This document shows, piece after piece, positions 49,380 through 58,037 of a stretch of DNA of 64,000 nucleotides. The notes under the pieces were generated by a model. It saw only the letters and a list, made by a program, of their open reading frames with translations. It made no database searches and was not told the origin of the DNA. A program made the position numbers and the translations under genes. The stretch is from Oscillospiraceae bacterium (lineage in GTDB: Bacteria; Bacillota; Clostridia; Oscillospirales; Ruminococcaceae), in the NCBI GenBank assembly GCA_016288755.1, contig JAEELE010000137.1, positions 62,001 to 126,000 on the forward strand, in the 5' to 3' direction. Positions within the stretch are counted from its first letter, which is position 1, and each line of letters starts with the position of its first letter.

Positions 49380-49410
49380 AAAAAGGAGGAGCCCGAAGCT
49401 CCCCCTTTTC
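49380..49410 (-). terminator. Intrinsic terminator after GH9 gene
   Basis: Minus strand AAAAGGGGGAGC-TTCG-GGCTCCTCCTTTTT. Confidence 0.82.
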
Positions 49411-49465
49411 ATGATTCGCGCAACGGCAGCCGTTCCGTGTATGGAGTGATCCGTGTGAAGGCTGT

Positions 49466-51808
49466 TCACTGCTGCAGGAGCATCCGCTTGAGTACCGTCG
49501 CGTCCTTTGCATTGACCGTGCCGTCGCCGCTGAAATCGAAGCGCATGGCAGTCTCCTCCGAATCGAACGGCTGAATATTGAGCAGATATTTCATCAGCCG
49601 CACCAGATGCGACATCGAATAGGTCACCGAGGGCTGCGTGCCGTCCGGCTCCGTGCCGCCGACGAGTTTTCCGTCCGCATACACACAGATATTCGGGCAT
49701 TTTTCCGCAAGCTCCACACCGCCGGTGATATTGTCATATTCCTCGCCGAGCACCTTCATCCCCTTGTGGCTCCAGTCGTTCTCCGGGTCCCAGTTATCGC
49801 CGTAGAACATCCCGAGAATGAGCTGTACCTTCTTGTTGGAATTGGCGATCGCGTAATCGGGCCACGCGACCTCAACATAATATATATCGTCCTGATACTG
49901 CACGGGCTTTGAGACGACCGCCGCCTTCCCGCTGACCTCCGTCTGCACCTGATCGTAGGGCACCTGCAGCACAAAGCTCCCCGGAATGCCGTCGTTGTTT
50001 TCAAATTCCGCAATGCTGAAATAATACCGCACCGACAGATCGGTGTGCGGCTCCAGCGAATCGGTGTTGACAAACATCGTCAGCTTGGTCGTGCCCGCGC
50101 CGGTCGATTCAGGCGCCTCAGCGCAGTAGCCCGAGACCCAGAAGCCGCTGCCGGAAAACAGCTCCTCGTCGGACTGCTTTTCCGCCGGCGGGAAATCCGG
50201 GGTCGGCTGCATTCTGTCATCGCCGTAGCGGAGATACAGCCCGGCAGCCGCACCGACAAACGCCGCATTGTAGTCGATCGTGACCTCATTGTAGACCCAG
50301 TCCGCGGTCGTGTCGTTGTGCAGATCGTCATTGCCCGGACCGCCGACCAGCGCGCCCCAGAGCACATGCTTCTGCTCTGCGGTGTCCTCACACTTCGTCA
50401 GACCGGAGGCTGCACGGTGATGCGGAAATTTCGCGGAATTCTCGGCATACCCGACGACATAGCAGCGGTTGAGCGGATTGTCGCCGAGGAGATACTCCAT
50501 CTGCCCGAGCGCCCACTCCGAGAAATAATAATCGCTGTGCTCCGGCTGGTAAACATCCTTGCCCTTCTGATACTTGTCATAGACCAGCGCGCAGAACTGT
50601 GCTGCGGTGTTATATCTGGCGGAGCCCCATTCATCCATCCAGAGATATCCCGCGGGCGTGATCATGCCGACCTCGCCGTCGATGCGCGCATTGATCGCCT
50701 TTGCCTCCATATACCAGAAATCGAGCACCTCGTATTCGCCGCGCCCGATCGCGACTCTGCATTCCTCACAGACCGCCGGATACTGATCCTGAATCCGCCC
50801 GAGCAGAATGGAGACGCCGTTCCACATGTCATTCCAGCAGAGCACATAGCCCGGCGGCGCATAGTAGTCCACATAGGGCAAAAATGCGTCCAGATAGCTG
50901 TGATCCTGCGTGATCAGATAGAGCCATGCGCCCGCAAAGCTGTAGTCGTCCTCCCACTTGCTCGAGGTGTAAAAGCTCATCGGACCGTCTCCGCCGGCAC
51001 CGACCTTTTTCTCATTCTTCTCCGCAAATGCAAACAGTGCCTTTGCATAATCCAGACACTGCGCTGCGTATTCCGCGTCGCTCTCCTTGAAAATGCAGTA
51101 GTTGATCGCCAGTGCGGCAGCTGCTTCTGAGACATCGTCCGTTGTCGGCAGATCGGCGGTCGCGAAGAACGCCGGACGCGCCATCGCATCGATCTCAGGC
51201 GACTGCCAGTAGAGATGATCCACACTGCCGTCGCCGACCTGATAGCAGAACGCGATCACGTCGCCGCTTTTGTCGCGGAAGGTCGCGCGCATGAAATAGT
51301 CGCAGAAATGGCGGCAGATCGTCTCGGTGTGCTCCGCCTCCCCGATCGCCTCGTAGGCTTCCCGGAATTCATAATAGCCCCATGCAACGATCGAAGCCGC
51401 ATAAGCCTCGGGCAGACCGAACTTCACATGGTCACCTGCATCGTGAAACCCGCCGGAGACATCGACCGTGCCGTCGCCGTCGGGGTCAAGCACCGCTTTG
51501 TTCGCTTTGATGAACGCCTCCGACAGATTGGTCCCGACGCCGTCCTCATCCGCAGGACGGAGCGGAACGGCGGCGTCATAGACATGGCAGTCCCCGCGCC
51601 ACGGGAGCAGGCTCTGCTCGGTGACTTCGGTGCCGCACATATTGGCATCGTAGAAATACAGCGAATATTGCAGGAGCCTGGCAAAATTACACTCGACGCT
51701 CTCATAGTCCGCCGTATGCGGGTTCGCCTCTGCCGATGCCGTCAGCGGCAGTGCAGAGCAGATCACTGCCGCTGCCAGCAGCAGGGCGGTCAGGCGTTTT
51801 GCTTGCAT
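49466..51808 (-). CDS. Glycoside hydrolase family 9 (endoglucanase-type), CBM3-like module and C-terminal dockerin-like segment
   Basis: Signal peptide; 'DVSGGFHDAGDHVKFGLPEAYAASIVAWGYYEF', 'YLLGDNPLNRCYVVGYAENSAKFPHHRAAS'; C-terminal 'FDFSGDGTVNAKDATVLKRMLLQQ'. Confidence 0.92.
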   Translation of the reverse strand: MQAKRLTALLLAAAVICSALPLTASAEANPHTADYESVECNFARLLQYSLYFYDANMCGTEVTEQSLLPWRGDCHVYDAAVPLRPADEDGVGTNLSEAFIKANKAVLDPDGDGTVDVSGGFHDAGDHVKFGLPEAYAASIVAWGYYEFREAYEAIGEAEHTETICRHFCDYFMRATFRDKSGDVIAFCYQVGDGSVDHLYWQSPEIDAMARPAFFATADLPTTDDVSEAAAALAINYCIFKESDAEYAAQCLDYAKALFAFAEKNEKKVGAGGDGPMSFYTSSKWEDDYSFAGAWLYLITQDHSYLDAFLPYVDYYAPPGYVLCWNDMWNGVSILLGRIQDQYPAVCEECRVAIGRGEYEVLDFWYMEAKAINARIDGEVGMITPAGYLWMDEWGSARYNTAAQFCALVYDKYQKGKDVYQPEHSDYYFSEWALGQMEYLLGDNPLNRCYVVGYAENSAKFPHHRAASGLTKCEDTAEQKHVLWGALVGGPGNDDLHNDTTADWVYNEVTIDYNAAFVGAAAGLYLRYGDDRMQPTPDFPPAEKQSDEELFSGSGFWVSGYCAEAPESTGAGTTKLTMFVNTDSLEPHTDLSVRYYFSIAEFENNDGIPGSFVLQVPYDQVQTEVSGKAAVVSKPVQYQDDIYYVEVAWPDYAIANSNKKVQLILGMFYGDNWDPENDWSHKGMKVLGEEYDNITGGVELAEKCPNICVYADGKLVGGTEPDGTQPSVTYSMSHLVRLMKYLLNIQPFDSEETAMRFDFSGDGTVNAKDATVLKRMLLQQ

Positions 51809-51856
51809 ATGATTCCCCTCCACAGAGTTTTGCGGCAAATCTGCCGCGCTGTATTC

Positions 51857-51885
51857 AGTATACCACATTTTTCCGGAGAAATCAA
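51857..51885 (-). promoter_or_regulatory. Promoter for GH9 gene
   Basis: Minus strand TTGATT, 17-nt spacer ending TGTGG, TATACT. Confidence 0.78.
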
Positions 51886-51918
51886 TATATCAGCGTCGCT
51901 TTTGCGTGTATTGCGCGC

Positions 51919-54900
51919 TCAGGCAGATTCACCGGAAATCAGCTTCTCCAGCAGAGAAGCATCCTTCTCATCGATCTGACCGTCCCCGTTGACATCGGCA
52001 AGCTCCAGCTGTTCATCCGTGAGCGTGATCTCCCCGCCATCAGATAATGCCTTGATGCACGCGCGAATCAACTTCGCGTCTTCCGTTGAAAGTGTTCCGT
52101 CCGAGTTCACATCGCCCTTCAACGGCTCAGCCGGCGGTGCAGGCGGCACCAGCAGCTTCAGAATCAGCTTTGCGTCCGTGACCGTCAGCAGATCATCCTC
52201 ATCCATGTCGGCTGCTGTGAGACCGTCCTCTGTGATTGCAGTGCCTTCTGTTTCCGTAATGTATTTGCAAAGCAGCACGGCATCTGCAACGGATACTTCG
52301 CCGTCCTGATTCACGTCGCCGAAGAGAATGCTGCCCTCTGCCCGCACAAAGACAAACGAATCCACATTCATGATGTATTCGCTTTCGCCCCTGAACAGCA
52401 GGCAGAGATCGTGTACGCCGTCAACCGGTGTGATCGCAGTCTCAAGCTGCCGGTATTTCATCCAGTCGCCGGTCGGCTCGCAGACCTGACTGCCGAGCAG
52501 AATGCCGTCTGCGCTGTCCAGATGCAGCTCGACCGTTCCGACAAACGGGCCCGCCGTCAGCAGCATGCACTTCACAGCGCCGCTGCCGAAATCAACATTT
52601 TTGTAGACCGCATAGCTGCCGTCCTGAATATACCCGATGCAGATGATGCTGTCAGACTGCTCCTCCGCCAGCATGCCTGAGAGCTCATCGGCGCTTTCCG
52701 CCTCAATGGTCCTGAACGCATTGCGGTTGCCGGGCGGGACCGTCGTTGTCGTCGTCGTTGTGATCACAGTCGTCGTTGTGATCTCAGTCGTTGTCGTGGC
52801 AGTAGTCGTTTCTGTTGTTGTCGTGACCGTTGTCGTTTCCTCGGGTATCTCCGTGATCGCGACAAAATTGATATTGTAGCTCTGAGCAAAGGATTCCGCA
52901 TAGGAGCCTGCAAAGCCCATGATCGTCAGGCTTTCCGTATGGGAAAACGCAGTATTGTCAATCTCGGTGACACTTTCCGGGATGATGATCTCCGTCAGAT
53001 TCGGGCAGCCGTAGAATGCCTGATGACCGAAGCTTGTCAGATTGCCGCGAACGGTCACTTTGCACAGCTCAGAGCACCACGCAAATGCATAATCGTCCAT
53101 GAATGTGACGCTCTCCGGGATATTGACATAGGTCAGCGCATCGCAGTCACCGAAGGCACTGTAGCCGATGCTTGTCACATGCTCCGGGATGTGAACCGCA
53201 CGCAGGCTCTTGCACCCGTCGAAGGCGCCGTTGCCGATCTCTGTCACGCCGTCCGGGATCGTTATGGAGGTCAGAAACTCGCAGCGGGAGAATGCGGCGT
53301 TGACGATTTTGGTGACGCTGTCCGGGATATGTACGGTTGTTAATCTTGTGCAGCCGCTGAACCATCCGTCCAGCTTCTGATTGGTAATGCCGTCCGGGAT
53401 GCTGATCTCCGTCAGAAAGCTGCAGCCGGAGAATGCGTTTGCGCCGATATATGTGACACTGTCAGGTAAATCCAGAGAGATCAGGGATTCGCATCCGCAG
53501 AAGGCGCCGTTCCCGATGCAGGTCACACTGTCCGGGATCACGATATGCTCCAGATATTGGCAGCCGTTAAACGCATAATTGCCGATCTTTGTCACGGTGT
53601 CCGGGATCCGGTAGGTCCCGGTCTTCATGGTCGGGAACCGGATGAGCTCCGTGCAGTCCTTATTGAACAAAATGCCGTCGATGCTGCTGAAGGCGGGGTT
53701 GTCCGGCGAAACCCGAATTCTCTCCAGTTCATTTACACCGAATGCGTTTTTGCCGATGTATGTCACGCTCTCGGGAATATCAAACGTGCGGATGTTGTCG
53801 CAGTTTGCGAAAGCTGAGGTACCGATCGTTGTGACGCTGTTCGGGATCGTGATGCTGCGCAGACCTTTGCAGTCCTGAAATGCGTTGTTGCCGATGAATG
53901 TCACGCTGTCCGGTATGGTCACCTCATGCAGTGTACGACAGTCATAAAATGCGGATTCCCCGATGCTTGTCACGCCGAACGGAATGGTGACCGTGCTCAG
54001 TGAAAAGGTGTTGCCGGAAAACGCATGATCACCAATCGCCGTCACGCCGTCCGGAATGATCACATCGTCCTTGCACTCCGCGTGAATCAGAACGCCGTCT
54101 TCGATCTCAAATATGTTTTGACCTGCGGAATTGTTTTTCCACGGGGTTTCGTCAAACGCCCCCTCGCCGATGCTTGTCACGCTGTCGGGAATCGTGACGG
54201 AGCGCAGATTTTCGCATAATCTGAACGCATTGTCGCCGATGGTCGTGACGCCGTCAGGAATGATGATCTCAGACAGCAGGCGGAAGTCTTCAAATGCGCC
54301 GTTGCCGATGATCTTCAGGGTGGACGGCAGGTGAACCTCCTGCAAAAAGCTGTAATTATGAAAGACACCGTCGCCGATGGCGGTCACGCCCTCCGGTATC
54401 TCTGCAACAATTCCGCCGGAATCCAGCTCATTGGAGTCCGTGCCGATCAGAACGCCGTTTATGATGCAGTACGGACTGTCTCCCATTGTTTCATGCTGCC
54501 ACGCTGTACCGGAAAAAGCATCGCCTCCGATGCTCGTCAGACCTTCCGGGATCGAGATGTCAGTCAGCTCGGAGCAGCTGCAGAATGCATCCTCTCCGAT
54601 CCGGACCGTGCTGCCCGATATTTTGACCTCGCGCAGACCCTTGCAGGCATAAAATGCACAGTTGCCGATCTCGGTCATGTCCTTCGGGAATGTGAGAGCG
54701 GTCAGACCGTTGCAGCCGTGAAAAGCATTCTCGCCGACGGTCTCCATGCTCTCCGGAATCGTGAAATCGGTCAGTGCAGTGCAGTCATAAAATGCACGCT
54801 CTCCGATGCTTTTCACGCCGTCTGACAAGGTGAGCTGCGTCAGCTTGCTGCATTGGTAAAATGCAAGCTCGCCGATATGCTCCACGCTGCCCGGAACGGT

Positions 54901-56046
54901 AAATGCAGTCAGAGCTGTCGAGTAAAATGCTTCCCTTCCGATTTCTTTCAAGCCCTCCGGTACGGATATTCTGCTCAGATGATAGGCTTGTCTGAATGCG
55001 TAATCACCGATCGTTTTCAGACCGTCCGGCAGGATGATCTCTTGCAGACCGGTGCAGCTGTTGAATGCAGAGCGGCAGATGCTTGTCACAGTGTCAGGAA
55101 AGGTGACGGAGGTCAGCTTCTCATTGCTGTAAAAAGCGAGCTCACCGATGCATGTCACGCCGTCCGGAATCACCAGATCGCCCTCGCAGTCATATCCGCT
55201 GAGCAGGATATGATTGACGATCAGGGGCTCTCCTTTTGTTTTGATATCCTGCATCCACGGCGTACCGGAAAACGCATTGCCGCCGATGCTTGTCACACTG
55301 TCCGGAATTGAGATTTCCGTCAGGCTGCTGCATCCTCTGAACGCATTTTCACCGATCGCTGTCACGCTGTCGGGAATCTGAACAGCGGTCAGTCCCCTGC
55401 ATCCGTCAAATGCGCCCTTGCCGATCACGGTCACACCGTCCGGAATGCTGACAGAGGTCATGCTCCGGCATTCTTCAAACGCGCTTTCTCCGATGCCTGT
55501 CACACTGTCGGGAATGCTGACAGAAGTCAGACCTGTGCACTGATAAAAGGAATATTCCTCAATGGCTGGCACGCCGTCCGGAATGTTGATTGCAGAAAGG
55601 CTTTCACAGCCCCAGAACGCGAATGAGCCGATTGCGGTCACCGAATCGGGAATGTTGATCTCGGTCAGGCTCCCGCACTGGTAAAACGCGTAGTCTCCGA
55701 TGCTTGTCACGGTGGACGGAATCGTGACGGAGGTCAGGTTTTTGTCTCCGAAGAACATAAAATCGCCGATATTCGTCACGCCCTCCGCAATGACGACACG
55801 GGTGATATCCGCTTTCTCTCTGAACGGGCTCCCGATGAAGTATTCATAATCCCGCATCGCGCCCGTGCCGGTGATCGTCAGCGTGCCGTCATCATCGAGT
55901 GTATAGTACAGATTCTGACCGAAGAGACCTTCGTCCGCGGCGCAGGCTGTCAGCGCGGTCTCAGACAGCAGCTCCGGCACAAGCGGCACACCGGAGAGCA
56001 GCACGCAGGCGGCTGTCAGCAGGGAAAGCAGTCTTTGCTGTTTCAT
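51919..56046 (-). CDS. Giant secreted BspA-like LRR_5 protein with Thr linker, CBM-like module and two tandem dockerins
   Basis: 1375 aa; many 'IPDSVTSIGDNAFxGCxxL' repeats; Thr-rich linker; 'IEAESADELSGM...DWMKYRQLETAITPVDGVHDLCLLFRG' CBM6-like; two dockerins at C-terminus; ATGA overlap with upstream XRE gene. Confidence 0.88.
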   Translation of the reverse strand: MKQQRLLSLLTAACVLLSGVPLVPELLSETALTACAADEGLFGQNLYYTLDDDGTLTITGTGAMRDYEYFIGSPFREKADITRVVIAEGVTNIGDFMFFGDKNLTSVTIPSTVTSIGDYAFYQCGSLTEINIPDSVTAIGSFAFWGCESLSAINIPDGVPAIEEYSFYQCTGLTSVSIPDSVTGIGESAFEECRSMTSVSIPDGVTVIGKGAFDGCRGLTAVQIPDSVTAIGENAFRGCSSLTEISIPDSVTSIGGNAFSGTPWMQDIKTKGEPLIVNHILLSGYDCEGDLVIPDGVTCIGELAFYSNEKLTSVTFPDTVTSICRSAFNSCTGLQEIILPDGLKTIGDYAFRQAYHLSRISVPEGLKEIGREAFYSTALTAFTVPGSVEHIGELAFYQCSKLTQLTLSDGVKSIGERAFYDCTALTDFTIPESMETVGENAFHGCNGLTALTFPKDMTEIGNCAFYACKGLREVKISGSTVRIGEDAFCSCSELTDISIPEGLTSIGGDAFSGTAWQHETMGDSPYCIINGVLIGTDSNELDSGGIVAEIPEGVTAIGDGVFHNYSFLQEVHLPSTLKIIGNGAFEDFRLLSEIIIPDGVTTIGDNAFRLCENLRSVTIPDSVTSIGEGAFDETPWKNNSAGQNIFEIEDGVLIHAECKDDVIIPDGVTAIGDHAFSGNTFSLSTVTIPFGVTSIGESAFYDCRTLHEVTIPDSVTFIGNNAFQDCKGLRSITIPNSVTTIGTSAFANCDNIRTFDIPESVTYIGKNAFGVNELERIRVSPDNPAFSSIDGILFNKDCTELIRFPTMKTGTYRIPDTVTKIGNYAFNGCQYLEHIVIPDSVTCIGNGAFCGCESLISLDLPDSVTYIGANAFSGCSFLTEISIPDGITNQKLDGWFSGCTRLTTVHIPDSVTKIVNAAFSRCEFLTSITIPDGVTEIGNGAFDGCKSLRAVHIPEHVTSIGYSAFGDCDALTYVNIPESVTFMDDYAFAWCSELCKVTVRGNLTSFGHQAFYGCPNLTEIIIPESVTEIDNTAFSHTESLTIMGFAGSYAESFAQSYNINFVAITEIPEETTTVTTTTETTTATTTTEITTTTVITTTTTTTVPPGNRNAFRTIEAESADELSGMLAEEQSDSIICIGYIQDGSYAVYKNVDFGSGAVKCMLLTAGPFVGTVELHLDSADGILLGSQVCEPTGDWMKYRQLETAITPVDGVHDLCLLFRGESEYIMNVDSFVFVRAEGSILFGDVNQDGEVSVADAVLLCKYITETEGTAITEDGLTAADMDEDDLLTVTDAKLILKLLVPPAPPAEPLKGDVNSDGTLSTEDAKLIRACIKALSDGGEITLTDEQLELADVNGDGQIDEKDASLLEKLISGESA

Positions 56047-57797
56047 GATACATCCTCCTTTTGATCGGGTGCAGATTCCGGTATAGTCACTTCAAAATTT
56101 TCGATGGCAGCACAGAGACTCCTGTGCCGGATGACAAACTGGATCATCGGGTGCTTTGTTTTGGTGATGAGCACATAGCCGCCCAGCAGAATACTGATCT
56201 GAATATTGCGGAATGCGGCGCGCGGCGAACAAACCAGTGAATAGCCGGTATGCGTCCGCTCAAATTCATGTGTCAGCTTCAGATGCGCCTGATATTCCGC
56301 ATAGGTGTACCGGAGCTCGTCCGGGCAGAACATTCCCGCAAGCGGCAGCGACAGCGGATATTGCCCGAATTCCGCCTCTGTCAGCTCCGGCAGCTCATCT
56401 GTGATCGGGCTGTGCTGCAGAATCTTTTCTGTGTTGATGCGCTGGCGGTTTACATACTGCCTGATCTGTAATTGCCTGACCGCCGGCACTGCGCTCCGCT
56501 CCATGATGCTTTGCAGCAGACCGTCCGAGAGCGTAAACACCGGCGGAACGGAGAGCAGCCGCCGCCGCGAACCGCTGTGCTCGCTTTCTCTGTCCTCGAA
56601 TTTGCGGAAAGCAGCAGCGGAATCCTCGCGGTAGATATCCATAAGCGGCGCAGCCTTCCGGAACAGCTCCTTTGCACGCTTCCGGCAGTAGGCAACATCC
56701 TGCGCATCGGTCACAAGCTCGTACATGCCGTCCCCGTGAAAGCCGGTCAGACATTCCGCACGCAGCGCTGAATGCTCCGCCGAATACAGCAGATGCCGGT
56801 AAATGCCGTTGTGCACGGCTCTGAAATAATAGGGGCTGACCTGCCCGGTCATATACAGCGGGATCCAGCTCTCCAGCCCGTACATCATTTCCTCAAAGGG
56901 GCGGTCAAGGTCGTGAATGACCTCCAGCCGAATCCCCTTTTTCATCAGCATTGCAAGTCCGTTCATCCATTTTCTGCCGAAATCCAGATCGACTGCCATA
57001 TCGCTGATCGGCATATCCGAGCACATCTTCACCGGCTGTGTCGTATCGGAATGCAGCACGGCGGTCAGAAAATCGAGCTCCGCCTGCTTGAATGCCGCTA
57101 TGCCGTAATACCGCTGTGCAGCAGGCATGTCCGGCAGACCGGCAGGCACCTCCGCAGAGCCGAAGGAGATCGCACGGATGTATTCCGCGAGATCGAAGTT
57201 GTCCAGATTCGTCAGAAACTGCTCCGCCGAATCTGTCTTCATTTCGCCGGAATGGTCTGTGTAGAGCCACTCGCTGAGCGCGTCGTAAAGCTGCCGGTCA
57301 TCGGTAATCTCTTTGCCGGTCAGGCGCGAAAGGATCGTCTTTTCCGTGTCGCTGTTGTGATACCGCGCGACAAATTTGCAGATGCTGTCCCGCAGATTGT
57401 CGGTTTTATGGGGCTTTCGCTCCCCGTTTCGGATTCTGTAGAGATAGGACAAATGAAAATTGGAGAACTCCGAAAGCGCGGTCAGGCTGATATTCAGCCG
57501 GTTGACCAGAATATTGAAATTTGCGGCAAGCAGGCTGCCGATATCCGCCGGGAGACGGCAGCTCTCCTGCAGTTCGTGCAGCACGGCTTCCTCAGACAGC
57601 CTGAGGTCCTGTCTGCGGGATAATTCCGCGATCCCCTTCGCGATCTTCTCAATGCTTTTGTTTCCGGGCTTCGGCGAATGCGCGCCGGAGCAGTAACGGC
57701 TGACGGTTGCGGGCGAGACGGCAGATGCCTCAGACAGCTCCTGTGCGCTGCAGCCCAGCAGATTCAGGTAGTATTCCAGCGTTTCAGCGATCGTCAT
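56043..57797 (-). CDS. Large XRE/Cro-CI-type regulator with two HTH modules and a long C-terminal region of unknown function
   Basis: N-terminal HTH 'CSAQELSEASAVSPATVSRYCSGAHSPKPGNKSIEKIAKGI'; second HTH 'NISLTALSEFSNFHLSYLYRIRNGERKPHKTDNLRDSICKF'; ~400+ aa remainder unrecognised. Confidence 0.8.
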   Translation of the reverse strand: MTIAETLEYYLNLLGCSAQELSEASAVSPATVSRYCSGAHSPKPGNKSIEKIAKGIAELSRRQDLRLSEEAVLHELQESCRLPADIGSLLAANFNILVNRLNISLTALSEFSNFHLSYLYRIRNGERKPHKTDNLRDSICKFVARYHNSDTEKTILSRLTGKEITDDRQLYDALSEWLYTDHSGEMKTDSAEQFLTNLDNFDLAEYIRAISFGSAEVPAGLPDMPAAQRYYGIAAFKQAELDFLTAVLHSDTTQPVKMCSDMPISDMAVDLDFGRKWMNGLAMLMKKGIRLEVIHDLDRPFEEMMYGLESWIPLYMTGQVSPYYFRAVHNGIYRHLLYSAEHSALRAECLTGFHGDGMYELVTDAQDVAYCRKRAKELFRKAAPLMDIYREDSAAAFRKFEDRESEHSGSRRRLLSVPPVFTLSDGLLQSIMERSAVPAVRQLQIRQYVNRQRINTEKILQHSPITDELPELTEAEFGQYPLSLPLAGMFCPDELRYTYAEYQAHLKLTHEFERTHTGYSLVCSPRAAFRNIQISILLGGYVLITKTKHPMIQFVIRHRSLCAAIENFEVTIPESAPDQKEDVS

Positions 57798-57818
57798 AGT
57801 ATCACGCTCCTCCCGTAC

Positions 57819-57847
57819 AGTATACCACAGACCCGGTGATTCCGCAA
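57819..57847 (-). promoter_or_regulatory. Promoter for XRE-LRR operon
   Basis: Minus strand TTGCGG, 17-nt spacer ending TGTGG, TATACT. Confidence 0.62.
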
Positions 57848-57901
57848 GAGAATTTCACATTTTGGCGAATTATTTTAGATTTGACAGTTCCGGAAAGAGC
57901 A

Positions 57902-57930
57902 TTGACAAAAGCCGACCTTTGTGCTAAAAT
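57902..57930 (+). promoter_or_regulatory. Promoter for LRR/dockerin gene 58038
   Basis: TTGACA, 17-nt spacer ending TGTGC, TAAAAT; inside the conserved 127-nt block. Confidence 0.8.
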
Positions 57931-58037
57931 TATAGTATCATGCACAGAAAGTGCGGATTTCCGCATGTGCTTTTGGGAATCTTGCTCTATTTCAATCAGA
58001 ATGCAGCAACATCATTTTGCGAAAAGAGGTATAAACT

